Program-made: the position numbers and the translations under genes
Notes under the pieces: generated by a model
The model's database searches: none
Seen by the model: the letters and a program-made list of their open reading frames with translations, nothing else
Told to the model about the DNA's origin: nothing
Origin: Scleromitrula shiraiana
Taxonomy: Eukaryota; Ascomycota; Leotiomycetes; Helotiales; Sclerotiniaceae
Assembly (NCBI GenBank): GCA_028455995.1
Contig: JABELC010000005.1
Location: 62,001 to 126,000, forward strand
Length of the DNA: 64,000 nt
Direction: 5' to 3'
Shown: one piece after another, positions 54,044-64,000 of the stretch
Layout of the letters: every line of letters starts with the position of its first letter
Numbering within the stretch: position 1 is the first letter of the stretch

Positions 54044-57000
54044 AGGAAAAAGTAAAGGGGGAAAGAGAGAAAAGAAAAACCAAAACCAAAAAAACTTACT
54101 TCACCAGCCGAATAAGTCAAATAAGGATACCCAGCCTCCATCTTCATAGCCGCAATATTAAACTCAAACAGACTTGCTGCCAAATAAATAACGTTATATC
54201 TGCTCCCCCTCCCATCCCCACCCCTCCCCCTCTCCTGACTCGAAGCCCTCGAGCTCCTCGCGCTATCCTCGGGGGCCCCCCCATCCAACAACGGCATCGC
54301 CGAATGAAAGACCCCCGAGAATGGCCTCTGACTTTGTTCCCGATCCCGCAGCGGCCCATCTACTAGATACGAAGCTGATGCTTGCGTGGAGCTGGATTCT
54401 CTTCGGTGGCCTAGATCGTTGCTGATTCTATTCATCCCTCCCCCCACTCCGGCAGCTCCTCCATTATCTGAGGTGATGCTTCGAGATGTGGTAGGTCTTG
54501 TTGAATTGTAGCTGTACATTCTACTCGCGTTGAGATCGGGAGAAGCGGGCGATCCGGAGCCTGCTCGGGAATGTCCGGTGCTGTTACTATATGCAGCTGG
54601 TTGATAAGGAGGAAATCCAGGACCATTTGTTAAAATTGGAGAGAAGGAAAATTGACCACTGTGGCGTTTTGCGAATTCTGGGGTTGGTAGACTTGGGGAG
54701 TGTGATTTATCCGTAACGGCTACCGATAAACCTCTTGGTCTATATGAAGAATCTGATCGTCTACCCTTTGCGTCTTTGGTGATTGAGATAGTAGCGTTGT
54801 CGGATAATTCGTTGGTATCGACGGGAGTTATGGCTGAGAATGTCGCTCCATCTTTGAATGTACCATTGATGATACTTAATTCTTGAGCGCGTGCTTGGAC
54901 ATACTTGTAATCTCTATTGAATGTATGCATGATATCCATCGCATCCTTTGGTATCTGATTCTTGTCCAAAACTATCTTGACTTTCTCTTGCCATGTATGG
55001 TACCAAGTAGTTTGAATACCAACAAGATTAGCTAGACAAATTTGTCCAACCTTCTCTGTTAAAGCTGATAATTTTGGTAATTCCAACTTCAAGGTTTCGT
55101 TCAATGCTTCATATTGACTGACCAATTCCTCGAGTTTCTCATCAATCTTTTTACCAGCTGCTCGATTATTTAACCATTTTTCATAATCGACTCTTCTCTT
55201 GGAGCGTTTCTTCATGGCAAGAGTTGGTGGTGAATAAGCTTGAATAACAGCTTCAAATGGATGAATAACACGAGTTCGTATTTCATTGACCTATAAATGT
55301 TAATTAATCCCGATTTCAAATGACGACAAAACTTACATGAGTTTCCAAAGCAACACTTCCCATGTCTCTCATAGAAACACTAAATTGAGACCAACGGCTT
55401 TCAATCTCTGGATGTGCACTAGGACTCATTCTCATAACAAGTTCCATCGCAGAAAGATATCGAAGAAAATCGCTAACATATGTTGCTACTTGTCGAGTAT
55501 AATATTCAACATCACGTAATACGACTTGTAATCGTAAATAATCATGACCAAATTTTTCGTGTAGTTTCACATAAATTTCGTCATCATCAGGACGAACGAT
55601 ATCCGATTGAATTTTATCAGAACGACGTCCAAATGCTTTTGCAAGACCACTTCGAACTTCGGATTCTTTTCGCTTTCGACCAACGATTTTCCCAACCAAA
55701 TGAATGCGTTTCTTGAGGTCATCAATATTCTTTAACAAACTTAACAACTCGCGAAGAGCTATTTGTAAAGGCCGATAATCGGGATGATCTTCAGCTGTCT
55801 GTTTGAACAACGATTGAAGTAAAAGTTGATATCGAGTAATTCTTTGAACTGGCTTGACCAACAAAGCATCAAGATCCCAAGCAGCTGTTAAGTCCTTCGC
55901 TACATGATTACATTCGATAAGCCAAACCCTAACCGCAGGGTCTCTTTCTAATGCTTTCAAACGATTTGTAGCTATCTCACTATTTTTTAAGAAATCAGTG
56001 TAGAGGATTTGCATCTTTGGGAGATGTTTGCCAAATGTAGCGCCAACATAAGTTTTTCTATCCCTTTCTTCAATGATGTCGTTCTGCTCAGTGGGAGCTG
56101 AGCAATTTTCATTACTAGGAGCAAGAGATGCTGGTGTCGTTGTGTTGGTTGTGGTAGAAGACATAGTAGTTCGACTTTGCCTTGCTCGTGCTTTCGAAGT
56201 ATAAACAGCTGCGCCAGCAAGCTTCAAGTCATCAAGAAACATCGTTGAGAATGCCACTAGCTCATCACTATTTCTGAAAATAGTCTTGATATCAAAACCA
56301 TCTAGCTTTGGACATGCTTCTGCAGTGCCTTTATAGATTTCCTCAACAACATTCATATCTTTAAGATATACAGCCTCTGTGTCAATCATTTCTTCAATGA
56401 TCTTTCTGCGTGTAAATAGACGACTACTCCTTGCTTGAGCTACAGCTAATTCCTCTTCAGATAAGACTGGTTGTGGCATAGGTGTTGCTTCAGAAGTACT
56501 GACAAGGGAGATATCCTCTTGAGAAATTTGAGTACTTGAACGAGGGGTAGATGGTGAAGGGCGTGGTGAATATAAATCATCACTAGCACGCCTCGACTCT
56601 GATTGTCCGGTCGTTTCATTTTGACTAGATTGGTATACGCTTGATGACGGACGATCTCCAGACATACTTGGAGGAGGTGGTGTTCTTGTTGGAGGGACTG
56701 CCATAGGTACTGTAACATTCAGTTGGCTCGACTGTTCCGATACTGGTGGGGGAGTTGCGCTGTTCCAATATGGTATAGTTGGAACACTATATATTGTATC
56801 AGGATCAAATCCAAGACCAAAACCATTGTGTGACGTTAATGGTGCTTGCTCAGATTGAATATTTGTTGTATCCTCTGATGTTATGGTTGGTGGTGAATTT
56901 AGAACCTTAGGAGGCGGGGTAGGTCTCTTCTCTTGTTCTGCAAATGAAATTTCTGCATGTCGATACTTTTGATTCTGTTCTTGAGTAGATGAATTTTCCG

Positions 57001-60000
57001 TCGTAGCTATAGAGTAATCTGTCCAAGCGGAATGCCGCCTACTTTCGCGACGACTTTCACGACGATAAGAATCCGAAGAAAGATAAAGTTCACGATTCTG
57101 ATCATATGCAGGTCCATATAAATCTTCCTGTTCACTTGTGTTTCCCCCAGCAACCTCTTCGGAACTGTCATAATCAATATCGGTAGAAGTGTCAATAATT
57201 TGTTGCTCATCATCCGTACCAACAGATGGGGATTCAGCAAGAGCAGCGCGTAAGATTGGAACCTCTAATTTTGGTATTTGACCAAGATTCAGATATGTCG
57301 CTTCGCCCGGTTGTTCGGAAATTTGCTCGATTCCCATATCGATCGTTAATGGAATATCCATAGATTGTCGAGCACTTGCATCGTAGAGGTTGTCTTGGGT
57401 GGATTCAGTCGGGAGCGCATAATTAGAAGCATCAATCTCAACCGGTACCGCATTCTTGACCTCTTCCGCGCCTACTTCAGAACTTGCAGACTCTTCAATA
57501 GGAGAAACAGTCGGCTGTTCATAATAAGGATGTGGTTCTTCCCAAATGATTTCCTGAGGTACTGAATGGGGAACGAATGCTTCGGCCGGTGTTTCTTGAC
57601 GGGTATCTTCGATTGGAGTAACGTCCTGTGAGATACCAGAAGAAGGCACTATTAAATGTAATCCACTATTGGAGATAGTCTTCTCTGCTTCAGGAGCCAC
57701 ATCATGCTCTGGGGGTTCCAGGGATGGAATTTGAGCCAATCGAGCAGCTTCAGTCTGTGCTTCATTCTCGATGAAAGTGGTGACCGATACATTAGACATT
57801 GCAGACATGGGCGCTTCATCAATAAATGCACCAGGCATTTCCATTGTCATACCCAAAGTTGGAGAATCCTGATCGATCTCAATATGACGTTCAACTGTTC
57901 CCGGCGAGATTGGTCTTTCGAAAGATGTTACAATCTGGAGAGGTTCTGGGACAGTGGTTGGCGAAGTAGCTTGGCTGCTTGAGATACTCTCCATCTTTTG
58001 CGCCCTACTAAATCCATTATTGATTGCAGGCTCATTTTTAATACTTTGACTCTTTTGTAACAGTGAATTAATTTTCAGTTGTTCGCTGTCATGTATTGAT
58101 TTCGTATATGCCCTTGTGATCCTAGCTCTCCTTGCTGCAAAATCCACAGGCCCAGTATCGGTTCCTTTCCGTATTTTTGTCTCGGTCTTGGCGCCATTCC
58201 TAATCACTTTCATCCCACCTCTAATATCATGTGGCGATGAAGATCTCTCTACCGCTCGCTGTCTTGAACTAGCAGTTGATGCTGCAGATACAGGCTGTCT
58301 GGGTCTTGAACTTCGTAGCGGCGGTGAATCCCTAGCTGGCGGTGCAGATATATAAGCTTTTAAACTCCCATTACTCGAAGTTGGCTTTTGAGGACTCCGA
58401 GTTTTGCTACGTGAAGATGTTGGTGTACTCGTATGATTCACTGGTGTCATTGCACGACCTGCAGGACTCCATGGTTGTTGTTCTCCTTTTGGAAATCTCC
58501 CATTGTGAGTTCGTTTATTCGAAAATGGCGAATTAGCACGCGTTGACGGTGAACTCGACCTCGATGTATCCGATGTATTGCTCAATCGTTTTCGAGCAAC
58601 AGGAAGTTTTGAAGAGGATTTCAATGTTGGATGGGCATCCCGGGCAGACTCAGGAACAGTTTGTGGTTTAGAACTATTCGTATCTTCTAGCTCAGGAACA
58701 ACAGGAGATTCGGGTAGTAAGAAAGAGGATCGATTGAGATTATGCATGGTATTGACTTTCGTATCCGCAAAATCACTATGTGCGCGATTGTGACCGGATC
58801 TGCGCGGTTTATTAGGCTCCACATCACCCAGAGATGGAGTTACACCCAGATACCATGCCGTTGGGGATGTAGGCGATATATCGAGATGGGATTGATTTTG
58901 AATGTTTGTTGAAGTCATCAGAGGAAGATTGGAGTCTGATGTCCTCCTCGTTGCTTTCGGTATGCCATAACCTGTGTTTAAACCTCTTGGATCAAATGTA
59001 AATATCTCTCCGAAAAGTGGTTGTTTCTCAGGTAGTGGAGGGGCAGGTGAACTTTGTGAAGTCGGTGAGAGGTTGGTCATTGACTTAGAAGTATGACCAG
59101 CTTTCGAAGATAAATTATTTCTCGTGCGAGTATTTCGAGGTGTCGCCGATTGCGCATTATTCGAATGTTGATCCTCCGAGGTAAATTTAGATCTTTGCGT
59201 AGCTCTTGTATTAAACGATGGTGACTTGACTTTTGATCCAACTTCCCTTGTCGAACTTCCTGGTTTTGATATTGAAGCTGGCGTTACAGATCCTGGATTA
59301 CTAGCTGTTCGTAGTGTATATTGGTTAGGTCGATCTCTCGTATACCCAGTAACAGTTCCAGAACTCGTTCGTACCACCGGCTTTCGCGGCATTGGGAGGG
59401 ATTGATCATTGTTTTGATCAAACCTTTTCAAAAGATCCTTAACACTTGGTTGTTGAGCAGATTTCGAGTACCCATTGAGTGGGGGTTTAACAATCGATTG
59501 TTTTTGTTTTCTTTCTTGAGACGATAAGGTAGAACCGAAATTCGAAGGTCTCGTGGTAATTCTTGAGCTTGTTGTAGGTGAGTTCTTGGGAATAGTTCCA
59601 TTTGTATTCGATCTGCCAGTTGAAGGTATCGGTCTAGTCTCTTGAGTTGATCCCGCCATATCTATTGTTTGTCCTAATACTTCGTTTGTAGTCTGTCGTT
59701 GTTGAATTGTACCAAAACCTCTATAAAAATCATCTGGTTCTCCCCCGCCAATTGCTGATGTATCTATGAATCCATTCGAGTTAATCTCTTGTAAATTGGA
59801 AGTTGTAAGAAGAGGAAGCTTTGGTGGATGCGGAGGTGGAGGTGGAGATAGAGGTGAATGTGGATGTGATAGGTTATTATAATCGTAATTTGGTGAATTG
59901 GAGAAGTGAGGAGATTCGAACTCGGGGATATTAGTAGGCGCAGCAGCAGGTATGTGTTGATATTTTTGATTGAATTCGGATGAATACTGATATTGATCCT

Positions 60001-60187
60001 CCGATTCTAAAGGTGAAGCAGATATAAATTGCGATGGAGATTGAACGTTAGATTGAGGATGAGATTGAAATTGAAATTGAAATTGCGATTGTGATTGTGA
60101 TTGTGATTGGGAATTCGTTTGAAGTACTGGTACTGGTACTGGCCGCCTAGAATAAAAATTCTGGTCGTCTTGTATGCCATTTTCCAT
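53721..60187 (-). CDS. Rho guanine nucleotide exchange factor with DH, BAR and SH3 domains (Tuba/Gef1-like)
   Basis: Three exons, 60187-55337 (1617 codons), 55290-54100 and 53837-53721, encode 2052 aa. Introns are GTAAGT...TATAG in both cases, phase 0. Residues 1-1250 are disordered, Ser/Pro/Thr-rich, with a Gln-Ser/Gln-Phe repeat near the start (about 27-45). The DH domain spans about 1257-1495: RRKIIEEMIDTEAVYLKDMN, then the helix with VWLIECN, LLVKPVQRITRYQLLLQSLF (CR3 signature) and LKKRIHLVGKIVGRKRK. A BAR-like helical region follows (about 1520-1760: VNEIRTRVIHPFEAVIQAY, KKRSKRRVDYEKW, LPKLSALTEKVGQICLANL). An SH3 domain (about 1980-2050) straddles the last splice: AASLFEFNIAAM, SAGEIFDVI, GELWLAKN, GWIWSKHFARL. 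The DH-BAR core is that of Tuba/DNMBP and S. pombe Gef1, which activate Cdc42 in polarity and septation; this role is inferred. Confidence 0.92.
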
Positions 60188-61330
60188 CGTGTCTGAACAT
60201 CTGCTTTACTACATTAAGGATTTAGGCTTGTGCTTCTTGCTATGAGCGAAGATCGATGGAGCGATGATAATGAAATAGTAATAGTATGGTAATGGGTATA
60301 GATGGTAAGGTAAGGTATGGTAAGGTATGGTATGGTATGGTATGTTTTATTAATGTTGTGATCGTGTCGTAATTCTTGTTTATCGATGATCCATACAATT
60401 GTGGCAGATGTTGAATGGCTCCTTGTAATTCTAATATCTGATTCGACCCATATCCTTGAATCCTCTCGATTTTTCCCTCTCTCTCTCTCTCTCTCTCCTC
60501 CTTCTTTGTACCTCGAGGCTTTTTCTCTTTCCCTCTCACAAGCTCAAACTATTCCTTGTGTACTTGTGTAAACTTCCTCTCTCTCCTCTTCTTGGCTTAG
60601 AAATCGAAAAATAGAGAAGATAAATGAATTATTCACTAGGTATTGTACTAAAGAATTAAGACGATATCTTTGTACTGGTATCTGTTTGATCTATAATAAC
60701 TTTTGAGGGGGGAGAGGAGTATGGGAGTATGGGTAATGAGTATGGATGAGTATGAGTATGAGTAAAGAGTATGAGTATGAGTATAGATGAGTACCGGTAT
60801 GTATGGGATGGGTCTGGATATGAGTGTGGATATGAGGTAAGTAATGTTTCGAGATGGAATAGATTTTTCTTTCAATTTTCTTATAGTAAATACTCGAGTA
60901 AAGAAAGTTCAAGGCTACTGGAGTCTTCACAAGTGATTGATTTGACTTGAAATTGATATTTCCTCTTTTGATCATTACTTAGATATTTCATGTACTGAGA
61001 TTCCTTGTTCTTGTTCCTGTTCATGTTCATGTTCCTATTCCTGATTGTCTTCCTCTTCTTCCTCTTCTTCTTCCTAGGTAGAATCCATGAAGCCATAGAA
61101 ACTTTCTTCAAATTCTCATTTTTTTATAAGGTTTAACTATCAGTACTATCTTATCGAAAGGGTTTAAGGTCCTCGTCGTTCCCCTCGGACTGTTGAATTA
61201 TAACAAGGTAATACCTAGATATATATATGACTTCTAGATGTATAGCACGTACCATAGTTCTATATTGCAAATGTCCACGGATATTTTAGAATTATTGAGG
61301 GGAAAACAAACACAATATTTATTAGTTCGA

Positions 61331-61386
61331 GGTTCTAGGTTCTAGGTTCTAGGTTCTAGGTTCTAGGTTTTAGATTCTAGATTCTA
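61331..61386. repeat. Heptamer tandem array GGTTCTA
   Basis: Five perfect GGTTCTA units followed by three degenerate units (GGTTTTA, GATTCTA, GATTCTA), ending in GTAC. Confidence 0.9.
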
Positions 61387-61506
61387 GTACTTCCGTACCC
61401 CGACGTCAATACGAAATATCTAGGCGTTTTATTGTAAAAAACTTCCCAAAACCCATCAAGAAAAGCCATCAAGAAAAGCCAAGATCTACTCGAGTACATC
61501 AATTGG

Positions 61507-61543
<37 letters not shown>
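61507..61543. repeat. Trinucleotide microsatellite (AAT)n
   Basis: About twelve perfect AAT/ATA units in a row. Confidence 0.9.
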
Positions 61544-61754
61544 GTCAGGTACGTTACGGGACGGTAATAATTCTACCCGATACATACTGTTACCTACTAT
61601 AGGTAATGCTAAGAAATAGAGAGAGGTAGGTACACACATCACCAAGAAAAAGTTACATTGGAGTACTGTCTACTGTCTGTAATGGTGAGAAAGTAGCTCT
61701 AGAGTAGTAGGTCTTCATACCCCCCCGCCACGTAACAGTAGGTAGGATTCATTC

Positions 61755-61802
61755 AAGCCAATAAGCCAACAAGCCAACAAGCCAATAAGCCAATAAGCCA
61801 AT
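61755..61802. repeat. Octamer tandem array AAGCCAAT/AAGCCAAC
   Basis: Six 8-nt units, AAGCCAAT or AAGCCAAC, alternating in the last base only; the CCAAT core is present in four of the six. Confidence 0.9.
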
Positions 61803-63444
61803 CGATTCGGAGCTTTATATCCCCATGTCTATGTCTATGCCTATGTCTTTGATGTCGATGATATAACGTAGTAATCAAGTCCGATCAAGCAAGGTACTGT
61901 GGTACAAAAGTCAATATATATATATGTAGTTCGTACAGCAAGTACAGTATATCAGTACATTCTTCTCATCATGATGGTCCCGATATTCATTAGATATTAT
62001 GGAAGTATAAGAACAATTAGACATTCCCCATTGGATTCAGATACTCGAAGAACAATCATCTCGTTGATTATACTTTGAATTCCGAGTCTTTCAATACAAT
62101 AATATTTATCGATACGTTCAAACAATCAATAACTAGAACATTTCCCCTCCAGCTCATTCAATTCAATTCTTCCACACCCGACTGCATATAAATCTAAGAC
62201 ATCCGAAAGTATATCCATCGATCGATCGAAACCAAACCACCTCATTAATACATCCATCCATCCATATATTCCTTCAAACACAATAAATCAAGTCAAATCA
62301 AATCAACAAACAAATGAAGAAACAAATCAATCCAGGAAGTACAATAACATCCAACCCATCCAACTTCATTGCCGATATTTCGTACATCCATGGCGCACTA
62401 TATTGTACTGTATTGTACTGTACTGTACATCATCAATGTACGCAAGCAAGCAAATAGGCATTTTTGGCAGTCTTCCCGTCCGTACATACTGTGTACCTAG
62501 ATCTTTTCGGATAAGAAGTGAAAAGGTCCGGTCGGTTGGCTTGCTTGCTATTGTCAAAGGATAAGCAAAAGGAAAGAATAAACCGATTTTTGTGCTACCA
62601 TTTTACTTTTCTATACCCCAAGTAGATTAAGCAGTTGAGGACATATGATTAAATAGTAATTTAACTTCACTTATTAGGCTTATGAGAATAGAAGATCTAA
62701 TTACTCGGGACTACCTATACTGTATATCTATCGTATCGAACTCTGGGAAAAAGCTAACTACGCTACTACTGTACCGGGACGTATTGCTTCCCTCTACTTC
62801 TCGACCTTGATACATGTAGATTTGCTTGACTAATAATTTACTGTATCCGGTGCTTTGTTTTAAACTTCAATGACATGACAGGATATATCAATCGATAAAG
62901 TAATTGATCTTCTTCGAAAAGTATATACCAAAACAATACTGCTGTCTCTACGAAGGTAATCAAACTCGGAATCAAAATACGCCTCCCACTCTGTGGCTTG
63001 TCTACCGAAATTGATACACATATATATACTCGGTTATTTTCCCGAATGAGCTTTCATCTCGGAATAATATATTTATCCATTCCGGACGACTTCTTGTTTT
63101 GATTTGTTTGTCAGTTTTATTAGGAATCTAAACAATGATATGAATTGTATAACTTTTCAGTAATATGATTCTTTACTTAAAATGATATATTTGAAAATCA
63201 TAAGTACTAATTAAAGATGAAGTTGGGGAAATTCCACCTCAAAACTCGTATTATATGGTATTCAAACACGGTATAAAACACTTGAACTTTCCCCCTTACT
63301 TTCCAAGTTTCCCTCCCTCCCTTCCACCATGAACTAATAAACTCAAACCAAACATGCAAATCAAACAACATACTTTCCAATTAAAAAAAACACATAAAAA
63401 ATACACTGGTATCAGCAGACCTACTAGCAACCAAACCAAAAAAA

Positions 63445-64000
63445 ATGCAAGGCAAAAGAAAAAGATCCAGATCCCGCACAGGTAAAAGTCCTACAAACAA
63501 CCACCACCAAAAGCGTCCAAGAGTTTCAGGTTCGGAAAACTTAAACTACCCCCAAAACAAGGATCCTCCCATAAAAGAAACCCTCCTAAACCAATATTAC
63601 CCCAAAGTATTGTATCTGCGCCAATACCTACTATCCAAGCTTCCTCGGTCATCAAAAGTGCGGAGGAAGAAAATCCTATTGGTGGGTGCGCGTGAGCATA
63701 GAATTTCCCCGGATTCTTCTAAGCCTCGGAACCTAGATGATGATAATGATGAGGAGGAGGAGGAGGAGGAGGAGGAGGATGATGCGGTAGAGGAAGATCG
63801 TCTGTTGGCGCGGTTTTTGGATTCGACGCTTATAGGTGTTTCGGGCGATGAGGGGACGGAGAGGGAGGATAGATGGAAAGAGTGGATTTCGCTTTCGCAG
63901 AGGGGGGGCGAGGATTCTATATCTATGGCTGGGAATTCGAATGGGGGTGGGTTGTTTTCTCAATCTGAGGTATGTATCGATAAATAATTCATCTGGAATG
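63445..64000 (+). CDS. TERT: Telomerase reverse transcriptase, N-terminal exon (partial; window ends)
   Basis: The first exon, 63445-63969 (175 codons), ends at a GTATGT donor; the rest of the gene lies beyond the window. The start MQGKRKRSRSRTGK is basic. The fungal TERT N-terminal signature follows: LLNQYYPKVLYLRQYLLSKL, then PRSSKVRRKKILLV (about 46-80), and LLARFLDSTLIGV (about 119-131), the beginning of the TEN-type region. A poly-Glu tract (about 103-113) comes from a (GAG)n run. The predicted enzyme extends chromosome ends using its RNA template. The catalytic RT motifs are not in this window, so the call rests on the N-terminal similarity to ascomycete TERTs alone. Confidence 0.75.

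Larger units (their letters stand above)
60188..63444. other. Repeat-rich divergent spacer, RhoGEF / TERT
   Basis: 3.3 kb between divergent starts. It contains GGTAA/GGTAT repeats (60305-60345), (CT)n (60478-60498), GAGTAT repeats (60740-60790), a GGTTCTA array, an (AAT)n array and an octamer array listed separately, plus GTACTGTATT repeats at about 62400-62430. No gene is supported; the largest frames (up to 99 codons) overlap the repeats. Confidence 0.55.

Noticed and set aside
61331..61386. Interstitial telomere repeat
   Set aside because: The unit is GGTTCTA, not TTAGGG, and no true telomeric unit occurs nearby.

Overview
The window is nuclear DNA of a filamentous ascomycete. Introns are short (about 45-120 nt) with GTATGT/GTAAGT donors, the genes are separate monocistronic units on both strands, and the gene content is typical of that group: a DAL81/TamA-type zinc cluster regulator, an NDT80/PhoG factor, an HRI1 protein, a holocytochrome c synthase and a DH-BAR-SH3 exchange factor. 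The AT-rich, microsatellite-rich spacers and the protein style suggest a leotiomycete, possibly Sclerotiniaceae (Botrytis/Sclerotinia-like). That placement is an inference. All exon models were built by hand: splice sites were read directly and reading-frame phase was checked across every junction.

Layout. 1-3434: no recognised gene. 3.4-13.4 kb: a nucleolar RRM protein (NOP8/NOL8-like, +), an 851-aa two-TM protein (-), a 117-aa one-TM protein (-) and a mitochondrial ABC1/UbiB kinase-like protein (ADCK2/Cqd1 type, -). 14.3-19.3 kb (+): holocytochrome c synthase, HRI1 and a fungal alpha/beta hydrolase. 20.2-21.7 kb: a decayed cytochrome P450. 23.7-25.6 kb: an NDT80-like factor. 26-30 kb: gene-poor, with one relic and one doubtful small gene. 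30.2-35.3 kb: the TamA-like regulator (+) converging on an MFS transporter (-). 36.0 kb: tRNA-Ala(CGC). 36.8-42.8 kb: a GNAT acetyltransferase, a 1107-aa basic disordered protein and a DapA-family aldolase. 42.8-48.6 kb: sparse, with one candidate small gene and a tail-anchored low-complexity protein. 48.6-51.0 kb: ribosomal protein eS28 (RPS28) divergent from HIS1. 51.0-53.7 kb: a dense microsatellite block. 53.7-60.2 kb: a 2052-aa RhoGEF (DH-BAR-SH3). 60.2-63.4 kb: repeat-rich spacer. 63.4 kb to the end: the first exon of a probable telomerase reverse transcriptase, cut by the window.

The genes do not form one pathway. Two functional groupings stand out. The ABC1 kinase and cytochrome c heme lyase are divergent mitochondrial genes sharing one promoter region. 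RPS28 and HIS1 also share a divergent promoter, with a Gcn4/CPC1-like site on the HIS1 side. The most unusual signal is compositional: in at least seven genes on both strands the coding strand flips from C-rich to strongly G-rich in its 3' part. No CRISPR array, intact transposon or clear biosynthetic cluster was seen.
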